From Amycolatopsis sp. (GTDB taxonomy: Bacteria > Actinomycetota > Actinomycetes > Mycobacteriales > Pseudonocardiaceae): a stretch of 64,000 nt of DNA. Positions within the stretch are counted from its first letter, which is position 1, and every line of letters starts with the position of its first letter. A program made the position numbers and the translations under genes. Under the pieces are notes generated by a model that saw only the letters and a program-made list of their open reading frames with translations, had not been told where the DNA came from and did not search any database. This document shows, piece by piece, positions 1 through 8,833 of the stretch. The stretch lies in the NCBI RefSeq assembly GCF_025464955.1, contig NZ_JAODNM010000154.1, positions 50,838-114,837 on the forward strand, written 5' to 3'.

Positions 1-655
1 CATACGGCTGGCTGCTGATCACGCGGTCCGCCGGCACCGGGTGCCCGGTGAACTCCGCGACCACAGTGTTGCTCGCAGAAACGGCTACTATGCGCAGCGG
101 GTCGATCTTGAGGGTGTCTGACTCCTTCGCGTCCACCAGCACCCAGACGAGGTTGTCGCCGTCACGGGCGGCCACCGCCAGCACGTCGACCATGCCCCAT
201 CCGGTCACCCACGGGGCGTTTCCGGTGAGGACGTATCCGTCCGCGGCCGGTTCGGCCACCAGGACGGGCGGCCCGGGCAGCGTGCCGGCCAGCGCGACAC
301 CAGCCCGCCGCCGGCCGGACACGAGCTGCGGCAGCCATTCGTCGCGTAGCCGGTGGGACTTTCCGTAAGCCAGCTGCAGCACCAAGCCGTGGTGTTGCAG
401 CCACACGAACGTGGTACACAGGCAGCCCGCGGCCAGGGTTTCGACGACCGCGCACGCGGCCGGGAAGCCGCACCCGAGGCCGCCCAGCGCCTCGGGTGCG
501 GCCAGTCCGTAGAAGCCCTGATCGGCGAGCAGGTCGAAGTGTCCGGGCGGGATCGTCCCGGACTCGTCCACCGCCTGAGCCGCCGGAAACAGCACCTGCT
601 CGGCGATGGTATCCGCCACCGTGAGTACGTCGCCAGGAATCTCGTGACCGGTCAT
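1..655 (-). CDS. Acyl-CoA dehydrogenase family protein, N-terminal part (cut by window edge)
   Basis: The reading frame is open from ATG at 655 to the left edge, so only about 218 N-terminal residues are visible. It starts MTGHEIPGDVLTVADTIAEQ, then carries the family's N-terminal helical region (DLLADQGFYGLAAPEALGG, FPAACAVVETLAAG) and the start of the middle beta domain (AGVALAG, GNAPWVTGWG, PLRIVAVSASNTVV). Family members are FAD enzymes that make an alpha,beta-double bond in acyl-CoA esters; some secondary-metabolism members act on other substrates. The catalytic base would lie outside the window, so substrate and activity cannot be judged. Divergent from the VOC gene at 768. Confidence 0.85.
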   Translation of the reverse strand, partial: MTGHEIPGDVLTVADTIAEQVLFPAAQAVDESGTIPPGHFDLLADQGFYGLAAPEALGGLGCGFPAACAVVETLAAGCLCTTFVWLQHHGLVLQLAYGKSHRLRDEWLPQLVSGRRRAGVALAGTLPGPPVLVAEPAADGYVLTGNAPWVTGWGMVDVLAVAARDGDNLVWVLVDAKESDTLKIDPLRIVAVSASNTVVAEFTGHPVPADRVISSQPY

Positions 656-767
656 GGCGGTCAGGTTACCGCCGAGCGGCCGGCGTGGTGACCATTCGCC
701 GGGCGAGCCAGACCGCGCCCGCGATACGCTGGCGCCCCACGAAACGGGGCCGAAACAGCGAGGTGCG

Positions 768-1172
768 ATGATGTCCGACCCGAACATTTATCCGGTACTG
801 CGGTACGCGGACGCGGGCAAGGCACTGGAGTGGCTAGCGAAAGCTTTTGGTTTCAAAGAGAACTTCGTCGTTCGCGGAGACGACGGCACGGTGAACCACG
901 CGCAGATGTCACTAGGCCCGGGCATCGTGATGTTCGCGACGGCCCGCGATTCGCTCGGCAAGGACAACGAACCCGACCCGATGACAACACGGCATTCGAT
1001 CTACGTTTATGTCGAGGACGTCGCGGCCCACGCGGCACAGGCGGAGGCCGCCGGCGCCGAGATCACCCGGGCGCTGGAGAACACCGACTACGGCTCGCGG
1101 GAATACGCGGCCCGCGACTTCGAAGGCAACCACTGGAGTTTCGGCTCGTACCAGCCCCGGGCCGGGGCGTAA
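768..1172 (+). CDS. VOC/glyoxalase-like protein (134 aa)
   Basis: A single vicinal-oxygen-chelate (VOC) module resembling PhnB/YdcN-like glyoxalase-fold proteins: N-terminal YPVLRYADAGKALEWLAKAF, middle GPGIVMFATARD, and C-terminal YAARDFEGNHWSFGSY, which carries the terminal metal-side Glu/His region. Proteins of this type include bleomycin-resistance-like binders and epimerase/dioxygenase relatives; the substrate cannot be read. Two consecutive ATGs (768 and 771) follow a GAGG ribosome-binding site, so either may be used. It stands alone, divergent from the acyl-CoA dehydrogenase gene, with about 110 bp between the starts. Confidence 0.8.
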   Translation: MMSDPNIYPVLRYADAGKALEWLAKAFGFKENFVVRGDDGTVNHAQMSLGPGIVMFATARDSLGKDNEPDPMTTRHSIYVYVEDVAAHAAQAEAAGAEITRALENTDYGSREYAARDFEGNHWSFGSYQPRAGA

Positions 1173-1277
1173 CCGATCCGAAACCGCCCAGTGCGGGCAT
1201 GGTGGCAGGCCACCCGCACATCGGCAAGCTTTGCGCGCATTTCTCCCCGGTCGCTGCCGAGCACTATCCGGCCGGGC

Positions 1278-1460
1278 ATGGCCGACAGTACGGTGGCGGC
1301 CACGCGGCTTGGCGACTACGAGGACCGGCGTACATTCCGGGCCGTGCTCCGGAATTGGCTGAACGCCCACGTCCCGGCCGGGCCTGACGGATTCCCGTCC
1401 GCCCGGAAAACCGAGGAGTCGCGCACCTGGAGCAAAGCCCTGTGGACCGCCGGTTATGCG
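1278..1460 (+). pseudogene. Acyl-CoA dehydrogenase N-terminal stub
   Basis: About 61 codons read MADSTVAATRLGDYEDRRTF then RAVLRNWLNAHVP and TWSKALWTAGYA, the usual opening of an acyl-CoA dehydrogenase (FRxxVRxWLxxxxP followed by WxxxLxxAGY). After 1460 the similarity stops abruptly: the frame continues as low-quality sequence with no FAD-binding or catalytic region. The following 180 bp (1461-1639) hold nothing I recognise. This is most simply a 5' fragment left after a deletion or insertion; it is not the missing part of the gene at 1-655, which runs on the other strand and has its own N-terminus. Confidence 0.6.
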
Positions 1461-1639
1461 CTTCAGCGTTGCTGGTTCTGGTCAGGGTCGCCCAGAGTTT
1501 CCGAATCTCGTTGCAGGACAAAGCAATCAACTGCTGAGCTCGTCCAATTCCGCCACTTTTTGAGTTCTTCTCGTTCTTCGCGAACTGGAACGTTTCCGCC
1601 GACGCATACGACCGAAGACCCACTTTGTAGAAGAGTGCC

Positions 1640-3409
1640 TTATCGGGGGCTTCCGGCGAGGACCGTGGGGACCCAGGTGGCGAGTTCGGTCCGCGCTGCG
1701 GCCAGCTGGGCCCCGGTCGGAGGGGTGGACGGCTCGGCGATCAGCGCGTAGTGCAGACCGGGCGTGGCAGCCAGCCGCAGCCGGTCACCGGAACGGGAAA
1801 TCGCTGCCGGGTCGAGGTCGGTGACCACCGTGGCGGACAGGTCGGCCGGGATGTGCAGTTCCGTTGGGGCAGCCAAATCGGCGCCCTGCCACACCAACAC
1901 GCCGTAGCGCCCGGTGCCGACCAGGTTCGCCACGGCCGGCATGGTGGACGGCACCTGATTCCAGGTGAGCGTCTGGCTGCCGTCGCGCAAGCGGTCCTCG
2001 TAGGTGAAGGCGAGCGTGTGCCCGGCCACGGCGGCTGGATAGAGCCGATCGAGCAGACGCGCGTCCTGGCGCAGCTGCATGGTTCTGCCCGCCTCGGTTA
2101 CTGCGGCCGAGTAGTCCTCCCCGTTCCAGCCATCCCCGGTGGTGAGCACCTTCTGCGGGTTGTCGTTCATCAGCTCGTGGTGCTGACCGCTGTAGATGTC
2201 CCACTGCCACTGCATTCCCGACAGCACCGGCCCCGAGACCGACGCGTGGGTCCACCAGGTCGCACCGGAGAGCCGGGAGTCCAGTGCCTGGTACATCGCC
2301 TTGTCCACCGTGGGCGTCTTGTCCGAGGTGAAGCCGGTCATCGGCGGGCCGAACTCGGTGACGATCGCGGCCGTGCCCAGCGCCGCCGCCCGATCCCGCA
2401 CCGCGCCGAAGTCGCCGGCGTACTGGCCGTCACCCGCCTTGCCGGGCATCAACACACCGGACTGCGCGAGCTGGTCGTAGAAGTGCGTGTTGAACACATA
2501 GCGGGACCCGGCCGCGCCGACGTCGAGGAGGCCGCCGGTCTGCTTCTCGAAGGAGATGTTGGCGTTCCAGAACATGTTCGGCTCGACGAACGCCGGCTTG
2601 TCCGGCCAGCCGGCGGTGTCCATGGCCTGGCGGAACCGCTGGAAGAACGACCAGAGCACGTTCTGCTCCCAGGACCGGCTGTCCTGGGATGAGTCGTAGC
2701 GCCCCGCGTAGGGCTCGTTGTACGGGTCCATCCCCGCGATCCCGGCGAACTCCGCGGCGCTCAGGTGGGTACGCAGGTGGTTCATCGTTTCGGTGGCCTG
2801 GCTGAAGAACTCGTCCTGCACACCGTGCGCGTTGTGCCAGAAGTCGCTCGTGGCGTTCTGCACCACGGAGTTCTGGGTGATGTTCTGTCCCCAGTGGACG
2901 CAGATCCCGCAGCTCTCGTGCGCGTAGTTGCCCGCGGCGACCACCCACTTCGGCGCGCCGTCGCCGCTGTACCAGCTGTCCGCGCTGAACAAATAGCGCG
3001 AGTACAGGTCCTGGTGGTAGTCCGGCAGCACCGTGACGCCTTCGTCCAGGAACGCCTTCAGCTGGTCGGTCAGCGCGGTCAGGTACCCGGCGTCCAACTG
3101 TCCCCGGACCGGTTCCGCGCCCGCCCAGGAAAGCGGGAAGCGCACGGCGTTCGCGCCGGTCAGACTGCGCATCGCCTGGGCGGACTTACGTGCGTCGGCG
3201 GCATTGGCGAACGGCAGGAAGCCGTTCTCCGCGAGCTTCGCTTCCCCGGATACATCGAAGCCGCGAAGCACGACCTCGCGGCCGAATCCGTCGGCCAAAG
3301 AAGACCCGCGCACGGTGATTTCGCGCGCTTGGACGTCGTCGGCCACCGCCGTAGAGACGAAGCCGCAGGTCATCGTCACCGCGACGAGGAGAACCAGGAG
3401 CGATCTCAT
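1640..3409 (-). CDS. Secreted glycoside hydrolase family 5 (endoglycosylceramidase-like/cellulase fold)
   Basis: A 589-aa exported TIM-barrel glycosidase. Signal peptide MRSLLVLLVAVTMTCGFVS ending ...STAVA, then a GH5 domain with WAGAEP, LPDYHQDLYS, the acid/base Glu in DPYNEPY (about residue 232) and the nucleophile Glu in IVTEFGPP (about residue 352). A beta-sandwich-like tail (about 430-560) follows, the layout seen in endoglycosylceramidase-type GH5 proteins. Substrate is a beta-glycoside or glycolipid, not resolved here. The start at 3409 is preferred over ATG 3424 because GGGGG lies just upstream and 3424 sits inside a LacI-type operator. Likely single-gene transcript, probably controlled by a LacI-family repressor. 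Confidence 0.87.
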   Translation of the reverse strand: MRSLLVLLVAVTMTCGFVSTAVADDVQAREITVRGSSLADGFGREVVLRGFDVSGEAKLAENGFLPFANAADARKSAQAMRSLTGANAVRFPLSWAGAEPVRGQLDAGYLTALTDQLKAFLDEGVTVLPDYHQDLYSRYLFSADSWYSGDGAPKWVVAAGNYAHESCGICVHWGQNITQNSVVQNATSDFWHNAHGVQDEFFSQATETMNHLRTHLSAAEFAGIAGMDPYNEPYAGRYDSSQDSRSWEQNVLWSFFQRFRQAMDTAGWPDKPAFVEPNMFWNANISFEKQTGGLLDVGAAGSRYVFNTHFYDQLAQSGVLMPGKAGDGQYAGDFGAVRDRAAALGTAAIVTEFGPPMTGFTSDKTPTVDKAMYQALDSRLSGATWWTHASVSGPVLSGMQWQWDIYSGQHHELMNDNPQKVLTTGDGWNGEDYSAAVTEAGRTMQLRQDARLLDRLYPAAVAGHTLAFTYEDRLRDGSQTLTWNQVPSTMPAVANLVGTGRYGVLVWQGADLAAPTELHIPADLSATVVTDLDPAAISRSGDRLRLAATPGLHYALIAEPSTPPTGAQLAAARTELATWVPTVLAGSPR

Positions 3410-3423
3410 CAAGCCCCCAAACA

Positions 3424-3436
3424 TGAAACGGTTTCA
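3424..3436. promoter_or_regulatory. LacI-family operator upstream of GH5
   Basis: TGAAAC-C-GTTTCA (read on the minus strand) is an inverted repeat with 6-bp arms around one base. It lies 15-27 bp upstream of the preferred GH5 start. Repeats of this form are typical LacI-family operators for sugar-utilisation genes. No LacI gene is adjacent; the nearest is at 45988. Confidence 0.5.
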
Positions 3437-3497
3437 ATCCGCGACCGTAGCCAGGTGACCACAAGGCGTCAAGGGCACCTCGCCGCACAAGGAGACG

Positions 3498-3542
3498 ATG
3501 ATGATCACCACACTCCCCAAAAATAGGCCACCGCGCTGCTAA
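3498..3542 (+). CDS. Possible 14-codon leader ORF upstream of car
   Basis: An AAGGAG ribosome-binding site is followed 3 bases later by ATG ATG and a short frame encoding MMITTLPKNRPPRC, stopping 62 bp before the carboxylic acid reductase start. Size, position and terminal Cys resemble the short leader peptides seen ahead of some actinobacterial operons, but it does not match a known leader family closely. It may be chance. Confidence 0.2.
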   Translation: MMITTLPKNRPPRC

Positions 3543-3604
3543 GTTGCATGATCAGACTCCTTGTTTTGTTATGCGCTGCCTGACAAGCCACTGGAAGGTT
3601 GATC

Positions 3605-6600
3605 ATGGCTACTGGTTCAAGGTCCGAAACCGCCGGCTCGGACGTTCAGCAGCAACGCCTCCTCGCCGAGCTGTACGCCCGCGACCAGCAGGCTCGCGAC
3701 GCGCGGCCGCTCGAGTCGGTCAGCGCCGCGATCCGACGCCCCGGCTTGCCGCTGACGGAGCTCGTGGCCACGGTCATGACGGCGTACGCGGACCGGCCCG
3801 CGCTCGGCGAGCGGGCCAAGGAACTGACGACGGATCCGGAGACGGGACGTACGGTTCTGCGGTTGCTGCCGCGGTTCGACACGATCAGCTATGGCGAGCT
3901 GTGGGAACGGGTCGGCGCTATCACGGCCGACTGGTACCACGATGCCCGGAACCCGCTGCGGGACGGCAAGTTCGTGGCCATCCTCGGGTTCAGCAGCACC
4001 GACTACGCGACGATCGACCTGGCTTGCGTCCGGATCGGCGCGGTCTCCGTGCCCCTGCAGGCAGGTGCCACCGTCAGTCACCTGAGGCCGATCATCGCCG
4101 AAACCGCGCCGCGCGTCTTCGCCACGAGCGTGGAGAACCTCGAAACAGCCGTCGAACTGGTCGCGGACAGCGAGTCGGTGCGGCGCCTGACCGTGTTCGA
4201 CTACCACCCGGAGGTCGACGACCAGCGCGAACGGTTCGAGGCCGCGATCCGGCGCCTCGCCGAGTCCGGGAGCGACGTCGTCGTGGACTCGCTGGCCGCG
4301 GTGCTCGACCGAGGGAAGGACCTGCCGCCTGCCCCGGAGTTCTCCGCCGACCCGGCCGAGGAACGCCTGTCGCTGTTGATCTACACCTCCGGCAGCACCG
4401 GCTCCCCCAAGGGCGCAATGTACACCGACAGGCTCGTCGGCGAGCTGTGGCAAGGATTCTGGCCGGAAAAGACGGGATGGCCGGTGATCGAGGTCAACTA
4501 CATGCCGCTGAGTCACGTCGTCGGCCGCGCGATCCTGCTCGGCACGCTCGCCGACGGCGGCACGGCGTACTTCGTCGCCCGCAGCGACCTGTCCACCCTT
4601 TTCGAGGACATCGCCATCATCCGCCCTACCGAGCTGATGCTGGTGCCACGGATCTGCGACATGCTGTTCCAGCACTACCAGAGCGAGCTGGATCGCCGAG
4701 GGCACGGCGCTGGGCTCGAGGCCGAGGTGAAGGCGGACCTGCGTGAGAAGTTCCTCGGCGGCCGCCTCCTCTGGGTGGGCAGCGGGTCCGCACCGCTCTC
4801 GGCCGAGATGGCGGCGTTCGTCGAGTCCTGCCTGGAACTCCCGCTGCACGACGGCTACGGCTCGACGGAGGCGGGCGCTGTGCTGATCGACCGGAAGGTG
4901 GCGCGGCCGCGGGTGCTCGACTACAAACTCGTCGACGTCCCTGAGTTGAGCTACTTCGCCACGGACTCGCCCTATCCCCGCGGTGAACTCGTGCTCAAGT
5001 CGCGGACCATGGTTCCCGGCTACTTCAAGCGGCCCGACGCCACCGCCGAGGTGTTCGACCAGGACGGCTTCTACCGCACCGGCGACATCATGGCCGAGAT
5101 CGGCCCGGACGAGCTCGTCTACGTCGACCGCAGCAAGAACGTGCTGAAGCTGTCCCAAGGCGAGTTCGTGGCCATTTCCCGCCTGGAAGCCGTCTTCGCG
5201 AGCAGCCCGCTGATCCGGCAGATCTATCTCTACGGGAACAGTGAGCGCGCGTACCTGCTCGCGGTGGTCGTCCCCACACCGGAGGCGCTCGGCCGCACCG
5301 ACGTCAAGCAGGCGCTGCTCGAGTCCCTGCAGCGGACGGCCAAAGACGCGGACCTCAACTCCTACGAGATCCCGCGGGACATCCTCGTCGAGACCGTGCC
5401 GTTCAGCGCCGAGAACGGCCTGCTGTCCGGGATCCGGAAACTGTTGCCGCCCAAGCTGAAGGAGCACTACGGCGAACGGCTGGAACAGCGGTACGACGAG
5501 CTCGCCGACCGGGAGACCTCGGAGCTGCGCGCGTTGCGCCTCGGCAGCCGCGACCGGCCGGTGCACGAAACCGTCGTCCGCGCCACCCGGGCGGTGCTGA
5601 GTGCCTCGGGCAGCCCGCTGAGCCCCGACACCCACTTCATGGACCTGGGCGGCGACTCCCTGTCCGCGCTCTCGTTCTCCACCCTGCTCAAAGAGATCTT
5701 CGGGGTCGAGGTCCCGGTGGGGGTGATCATCAGCCGCGCCAACAACCTGGGGCGGCTGGCGGAGTACGTCGAAAAGGCGCTGGAGTCCGGTTCGGAGCGG
5801 CCCACGTTCACGACAGTGCACGGCGCGAGCAGCACACGGGCACTGGCCACGGATCTGACGTTGGACAAGTTCATTGACAGCGGCACCCTCGCCACCGCGA
5901 CGACGCTGCCCCGCCCCGGCGGTTCCGTGCGGACCGTCCTGCTGACCGGCGCCAACGGCTACCTCGGGCGCTTCCTGTGTCTGGAATGGTTGGAACGGCT
6001 CGCGCGGGTGGACGGCAAGCTGGTCTGTATCGTCCGCGGCAGCACCGCCGAAGCGGCTCGCCAGCGCCTCGACGAGGCATTCGACAGTGGCGACCCCGAA
6101 CTGCTCCGCCATTTCCGGGAGCTGGCCGCGCAGCACCTGGAAGTGCTCGCGGGTGACATCGGTGACCCGGCACTCGGACTGGACGAACCCACGTGGCAGC
6201 GGCTGGCCGACACCGTCGACGTGATCGTGCACCCGGCCGCGCTGGTCAACCACGTCCTGCCCTATGACCAGCTGTTCGGCCCCAACGTCGTCGGCACCGC
6301 CGAGCTGATCCGGCTGGCGCTCACCACCCGGCTCAAGCCGATCACCTACCTCTCGACCGTCGCCGTCGTCTTCGCACAGGCATCGTCGGACGACGAGGAC
6401 TCCGACATCCGGGTCACCAGCCCGGCCCGGGAACTCGACGAGAGCTACGCGAACGGTTACGCCACAAGCAAGTGGGCCGGCGAAGTCCTGCTCCGGCAAG
6501 CGCACGACCTGTGCGGCCTACCCGTGGCGACCTTCCGGTCGGACATGATCCTCGCCCACAGCCAGTACACCGGGCAGTTGAACGTGCCCGATATGTTCAC

Positions 6601-7108
6601 GCGCTTGCTGCTCAGCCTCATCGCCACCGGCGTCGCGCCGGCGTCGTTCTATCTACCCGGCGGCGACGTGGCCGCCCACTACGACGGGCTGCCGGCCGAC
6701 TTCACCGCGGACGCCATCACCACGTTGGGCAACCAGAATGACGAGGGGTACCGGACCTTCAACGTCCTCAACCCCCATGACGACGGCATCTCCCTCGATG
6801 TCTTCGTCGACTGGCTGAACGAAGCCGGGTACCCTATCCACCGGATCGACGACTACGCCGAGTGGTTCACCCGCTTCGAGACCGCCGTCCGGGCCCTGCC
6901 GGAAAAGCAGAAGCAACGTTCGCTGCTCCCCCTCCTGCACGCATTCGCCCAGCCCGCCGAACCGGTACCCGGAGCCGGCATCCCCACCGACCGGTTCCGC
7001 GCCGCGGTGCAGGAAGCGGGCGTCGGCCCCGACAAGGACATCCCGCATATTTCGGCGGCGCTCATCCGCAAATACGCCACGGACCTCCAGGAGCTCGGCC
7101 TCGTCTGA
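3605..7108 (+). CDS. car: Carboxylic acid reductase (adenylation-PCP-reductase)
   Basis: A 1167-aa three-module enzyme that reduces carboxylic acids to aldehydes with ATP and NADPH. Adenylation domain: AMP-binding loop YTSGSTGSPKG near residue 260, GYGSTEAG, YRTGD. Carrier domain: LGGDSLSALSF with the phosphopantetheine Ser near 684. C-terminal reductase: Rossmann motif LLTGANGYLGRF near 779 and the YATSK catalytic Tyr/Lys near 952. Length and order match the Nocardia/Mycobacterium Car family. Start at ATG 3605 follows GGAAGG with good spacing; an in-frame TTG at 3599 is less likely. It needs a phosphopantetheinyl transferase, which is not in this window. Natural substrate unknown; it stands alone rather than in a cluster. 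Confidence 0.95.
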   Translation: MATGSRSETAGSDVQQQRLLAELYARDQQARDARPLESVSAAIRRPGLPLTELVATVMTAYADRPALGERAKELTTDPETGRTVLRLLPRFDTISYGELWERVGAITADWYHDARNPLRDGKFVAILGFSSTDYATIDLACVRIGAVSVPLQAGATVSHLRPIIAETAPRVFATSVENLETAVELVADSESVRRLTVFDYHPEVDDQRERFEAAIRRLAESGSDVVVDSLAAVLDRGKDLPPAPEFSADPAEERLSLLIYTSGSTGSPKGAMYTDRLVGELWQGFWPEKTGWPVIEVNYMPLSHVVGRAILLGTLADGGTAYFVARSDLSTLFEDIAIIRPTELMLVPRICDMLFQHYQSELDRRGHGAGLEAEVKADLREKFLGGRLLWVGSGSAPLSAEMAAFVESCLELPLHDGYGSTEAGAVLIDRKVARPRVLDYKLVDVPELSYFATDSPYPRGELVLKSRTMVPGYFKRPDATAEVFDQDGFYRTGDIMAEIGPDELVYVDRSKNVLKLSQGEFVAISRLEAVFASSPLIRQIYLYGNSERAYLLAVVVPTPEALGRTDVKQALLESLQRTAKDADLNSYEIPRDILVETVPFSAENGLLSGIRKLLPPKLKEHYGERLEQRYDELADRETSELRALRLGSRDRPVHETVVRATRAVLSASGSPLSPDTHFMDLGGDSLSALSFSTLLKEIFGVEVPVGVIISRANNLGRLAEYVEKALESGSERPTFTTVHGASSTRALATDLTLDKFIDSGTLATATTLPRPGGSVRTVLLTGANGYLGRFLCLEWLERLARVDGKLVCIVRGSTAEAARQRLDEAFDSGDPELLRHFRELAAQHLEVLAGDIGDPALGLDEPTWQRLADTVDVIVHPAALVNHVLPYDQLFGPNVVGTAELIRLALTTRLKPITYLSTVAVVFAQASSDDEDSDIRVTSPARELDESYANGYATSKWAGEVLLRQAHDLCGLPVATFRSDMILAHSQYTGQLNVPDMFTRLLLSLIATGVAPASFYLPGGDVAAHYDGLPADFTADAITTLGNQNDEGYRTFNVLNPHDDGISLDVFVDWLNEAGYPIHRIDDYAEWFTRFETAVRALPEKQKQRSLLPLLHAFAQPAEPVPGAGIPTDRFRAAVQEAGVGPDKDIPHISAALIRKYATDLQELGLV

Positions 7109-7184
7109 GCGGAACGCCGCCGTTGACCCGTGCCTCCCGATGGACATGGGGCAAGATCGAGGCAACCGACGGACTGGACCAGCC

Positions 7185-7547
7185 GTGAACCCGCACCGAC
7201 CGGCATTCGTGCTGCACGAACACGACCGCCCGCGGCACCACTTCGACCTCCGCCTGGAGGAAGACGGGGTGCTGCGGTCGTGGGCGGTTCCCCGCGGACT
7301 GCCACCGGACAGCCGGCACCACCGGTTGGCCGTCGCTGTTCCCGATCATGACCTCGACCACCTCACCTACGAGGACGCCGACAAGTCCATCGCCGACATC
7401 GGCTGGTGGGAGGAGCACGACCGCACGGACCGCCGGATGCTCTTCACCCTGCACGGCCGAGCGGGTTCGGTCCGGTACGCGCTCATCCGGACCGACCGGG
7501 ACTGGCTCCTGCGCCGAACCGTCGAGCAACCGCCTTCGGGTGGCTGA
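7185..7547 (+). CDS. Stand-alone LigD-type 3'-phosphoesterase domain protein
   Basis: About 120 aa matching the DNA polymerase LigD phosphoesterase (PE) domain: FVLHEHDRPRHHFDLRLEED contains the H-x-H-x-D-x-R-L metal-binding signature, followed by SWAVPRG and a terminal YALIRTDRDWLLRR strand pair. PE domains trim 3' ends during non-homologous end joining. Here the domain is a separate small protein with no ligase or primase next to it. The start is uncertain: GTG 7185 fits the domain start, and in-frame ATGs at 7140 and 7146 would add about 15 residues. Follows car by 76 bp on the same strand. Confidence 0.8.
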   Translation: MNPHRPAFVLHEHDRPRHHFDLRLEEDGVLRSWAVPRGLPPDSRHHRLAVAVPDHDLDHLTYEDADKSIADIGWWEEHDRTDRRMLFTLHGRAGSVRYALIRTDRDWLLRRTVEQPPSGG

Positions 7548-7624
7548 GCGGCGTGGCTCCTTGAGCGGTTCCTACCTCCTGATGCCGTGCTCGGCACAGT
7601 GGAGCGGACATGGTGGAGACCCAC

Positions 7625-7641
7625 CCGGCAGTCGAACCCGG
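7625..7641 (-). other. Isolated tRNA T-arm-like sequence, probable decayed tRNA
   Basis: CCGG..TTCGACT..CCGG-like T arm (with a mismatch closing the loop) lies 24 bp beyond the tRNA-Met-like gene. No acceptor, anticodon or D arm can be folded around it. It may be the remnant of a fourteenth array member. Confidence 0.3.
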
Positions 7642-7664
7642 ATTCCCGGTGGAGTAGGTCGTGG

Positions 7665-7733
7665 TCGCGCGTCCTGGTGTCGAACCAGGGACCCCGGAGT
7701 CATGAGGTCCGGGTGGCCGCCGGGCCACGCGCG
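7665..7733 (-). tRNA. tRNA-Met(CAT)-like, divergent
   Basis: A 7-bp acceptor (CGCGCGT/ACGCGCG) pairs perfectly and the T arm CCTGG-TTCGACA-CCAGG is perfect. The anticodon loop is CTCATGA, giving CAT, but the base pair next to the loop is C:C. The D arm is a compact GGCC-CGGC-GGCC. At 69 nt it is short and unlike ordinary actinobacterial tRNA-Met genes. No encoded CCA. Confidence 0.65.
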
Positions 7734-7906
7734 TCAAGATCCCGTCCGGGTGTGACTTTTCGCAGTAGGTGACCAGAAGTGCGTACTTCCTTGCAGGAAA
7801 TTGACACAGCCTCACGATCCACTTCAGACTCTGAAATGATCATCAAGTCCGGCGGTCACTGCCACGATCAACTGCCCGGCAGGGGGCGCTGAGATGAGCT
7901 TCCTTG

Positions 7907-7979
7907 TCGTCCTGGCGGGAATCGAACCTCGCGGCCTCCCGCGCGTCGGGCGGGCGCTCTGCCAGTGAGCTACAGGACG
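7907..7979 (-). tRNA. Divergent tRNA, anticodon probably GAC (Val)
   Basis: Acceptor CGTCCTG/CAGGACG pairs perfectly. The anticodon stem CCCGC/GCGGG is perfect around loop CCGACGC, giving GAC, but position 33 is C instead of the near-universal U. The T stem needs one bulged A to pair. Identity is therefore tentative. 73 nt, no encoded CCA. Confidence 0.55.
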
Positions 7980-8011
7980 TTTCCTCCGGCGAAATGCCGT
8001 TTGTGCTGTGC

Positions 8012-8084
8012 TCCCCCGCCTGGACTCGAACCAGGTACCTCCCGATTAACAGTCGGGTGCGCAGCCTGTTGCACCTCAGGGGAA
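8012..8084 (-). tRNA. tRNA-Asn(GTT)
   Basis: Acceptor TCCCCTG/CGGGGGA pairs with one U:G wobble, T arm CCTGG-TTCGAGT-CCAGG is perfect, anticodon stem CCCGA/TCGGG is perfect around loop CTGTTAA (anticodon GTT), discriminator G. It begins 33 bp beyond the stop codon of the TetR gene on the same strand, so it could be read from that transcript. Confidence 0.85.
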
Positions 8085-8116
8085 TGATCAAACGTGCGCG
8101 GTTCGTCCCCGGGCGA

Positions 8117-8734
8117 TCACGGCCGTGGCGGCAGACCGACCAGCCTGGTGAGGAACCGGTCGACCTGCTTGGCCGCGTGCGGCCAGTGCAGGCCGGGTTC
8201 GTTGATGCGCTGGGAAAGCATGCCGTTCACGGCGGCGCGGAGGTCGATCGCGACGGTTGTCGCGTCGTCGTCCGGGGCAATGCCCGCGTCCATGCACCGC
8301 TGGATGGCTGCCGTCGTGCGCTGGACCAGCACTTCCTTGAACGGCATGCCGAGCCGCCGGTGGACCTTGCTCTCGTGCAGCACCTTGTAGAGGCCAGGGT
8401 GGGCCTCCGCCCAGGCGAGCTGCGCCAGAAGGCGCCCGAGCAGCTGGGCCGCAGGGTCCCCCTCATGCGCCGCCTCGGCATCGTCGCCCGCCTGGACCAA
8501 CTCCTCGTGACAGTGGCGCATGGCGGCCAGCACCAGCGCGTCGCGATCGGCGAAGTGCAGGTAGACCGACGTGGCGGCAATTGACACTTCGCGCGCGACG
8601 GCGCGCAGGGACAGGGCCTCGTCGTCGGCGAGCTCGTCGAGCATCCGCACGGCGGCCGAAACGATGTCCTCGCGCAGCAGTTCGCCCTGCCCTCGGGTGT
8701 TGGGGCGGCGCCGGGGTGAGGGACTGGTTTCCAT
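8117..8734 (-). CDS. TetR family transcriptional repressor
   Basis: 205 aa with an N-terminal helix-turn-helix (residues about 20-65: LREDIVSAAVRMLDELADD, LSLRAVAREVSIAATSVYLH, FADRDALVLAAM) and an all-alpha ligand-binding domain. It probably represses itself and the divergent gene at 8834: two copies of a CACTACAGGTGTAG-type palindrome occupy the 99-bp intergenic region. Start at ATG 8734 is chosen because it directly precedes the HTH region; an ATG 11 codons upstream adds only unconserved residues and would put the start close to the operators. tRNA genes follow downstream on the same strand. Ligand unknown. Confidence 0.9.
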   Translation of the reverse strand: METSPSPRRRPNTRGQGELLREDIVSAAVRMLDELADDEALSLRAVAREVSIAATSVYLHFADRDALVLAAMRHCHEELVQAGDDAEAAHEGDPAAQLLGRLLAQLAWAEAHPGLYKVLHESKVHRRLGMPFKEVLVQRTTAAIQRCMDAGIAPDDDATTVAIDLRAAVNGMLSQRINEPGLHWPHAAKQVDRFLTRLVGLPPRP

Positions 8735-8762
8735 GGCCTGCCGAGTGTAGCTGGACAGCAAT

Positions 8763-8805
8763 CGCACTACAGGTGTAGCTTCATTCGCACTACAGGTGTA
8801 GTGCG
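8763..8805. promoter_or_regulatory. Paired TetR operators
   Basis: Copy 2 (8786-8805) is CGCACTACAGGTGTAGTGCG, a perfect palindrome with 9-bp arms around GG. Copy 1 (8763-8780) keeps CGCACTACAGGTGTAG and then diverges. Both lie between the start codons of the tetR and carboxymuconolactone decarboxylase-like genes, so they should control both. Confidence 0.75.
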
Positions 8806-8833
8806 ATGATCGTTCACTCCTAAGGAGTCAACC

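Noticed and set aside
3617..6505. A 962-codon open frame antisense to car
   Set aside because: It is a high-GC codon-position shadow of the reductase; its composition (Arg, Gly, Asp, Val rich) shows no domain and the sense gene is certain.
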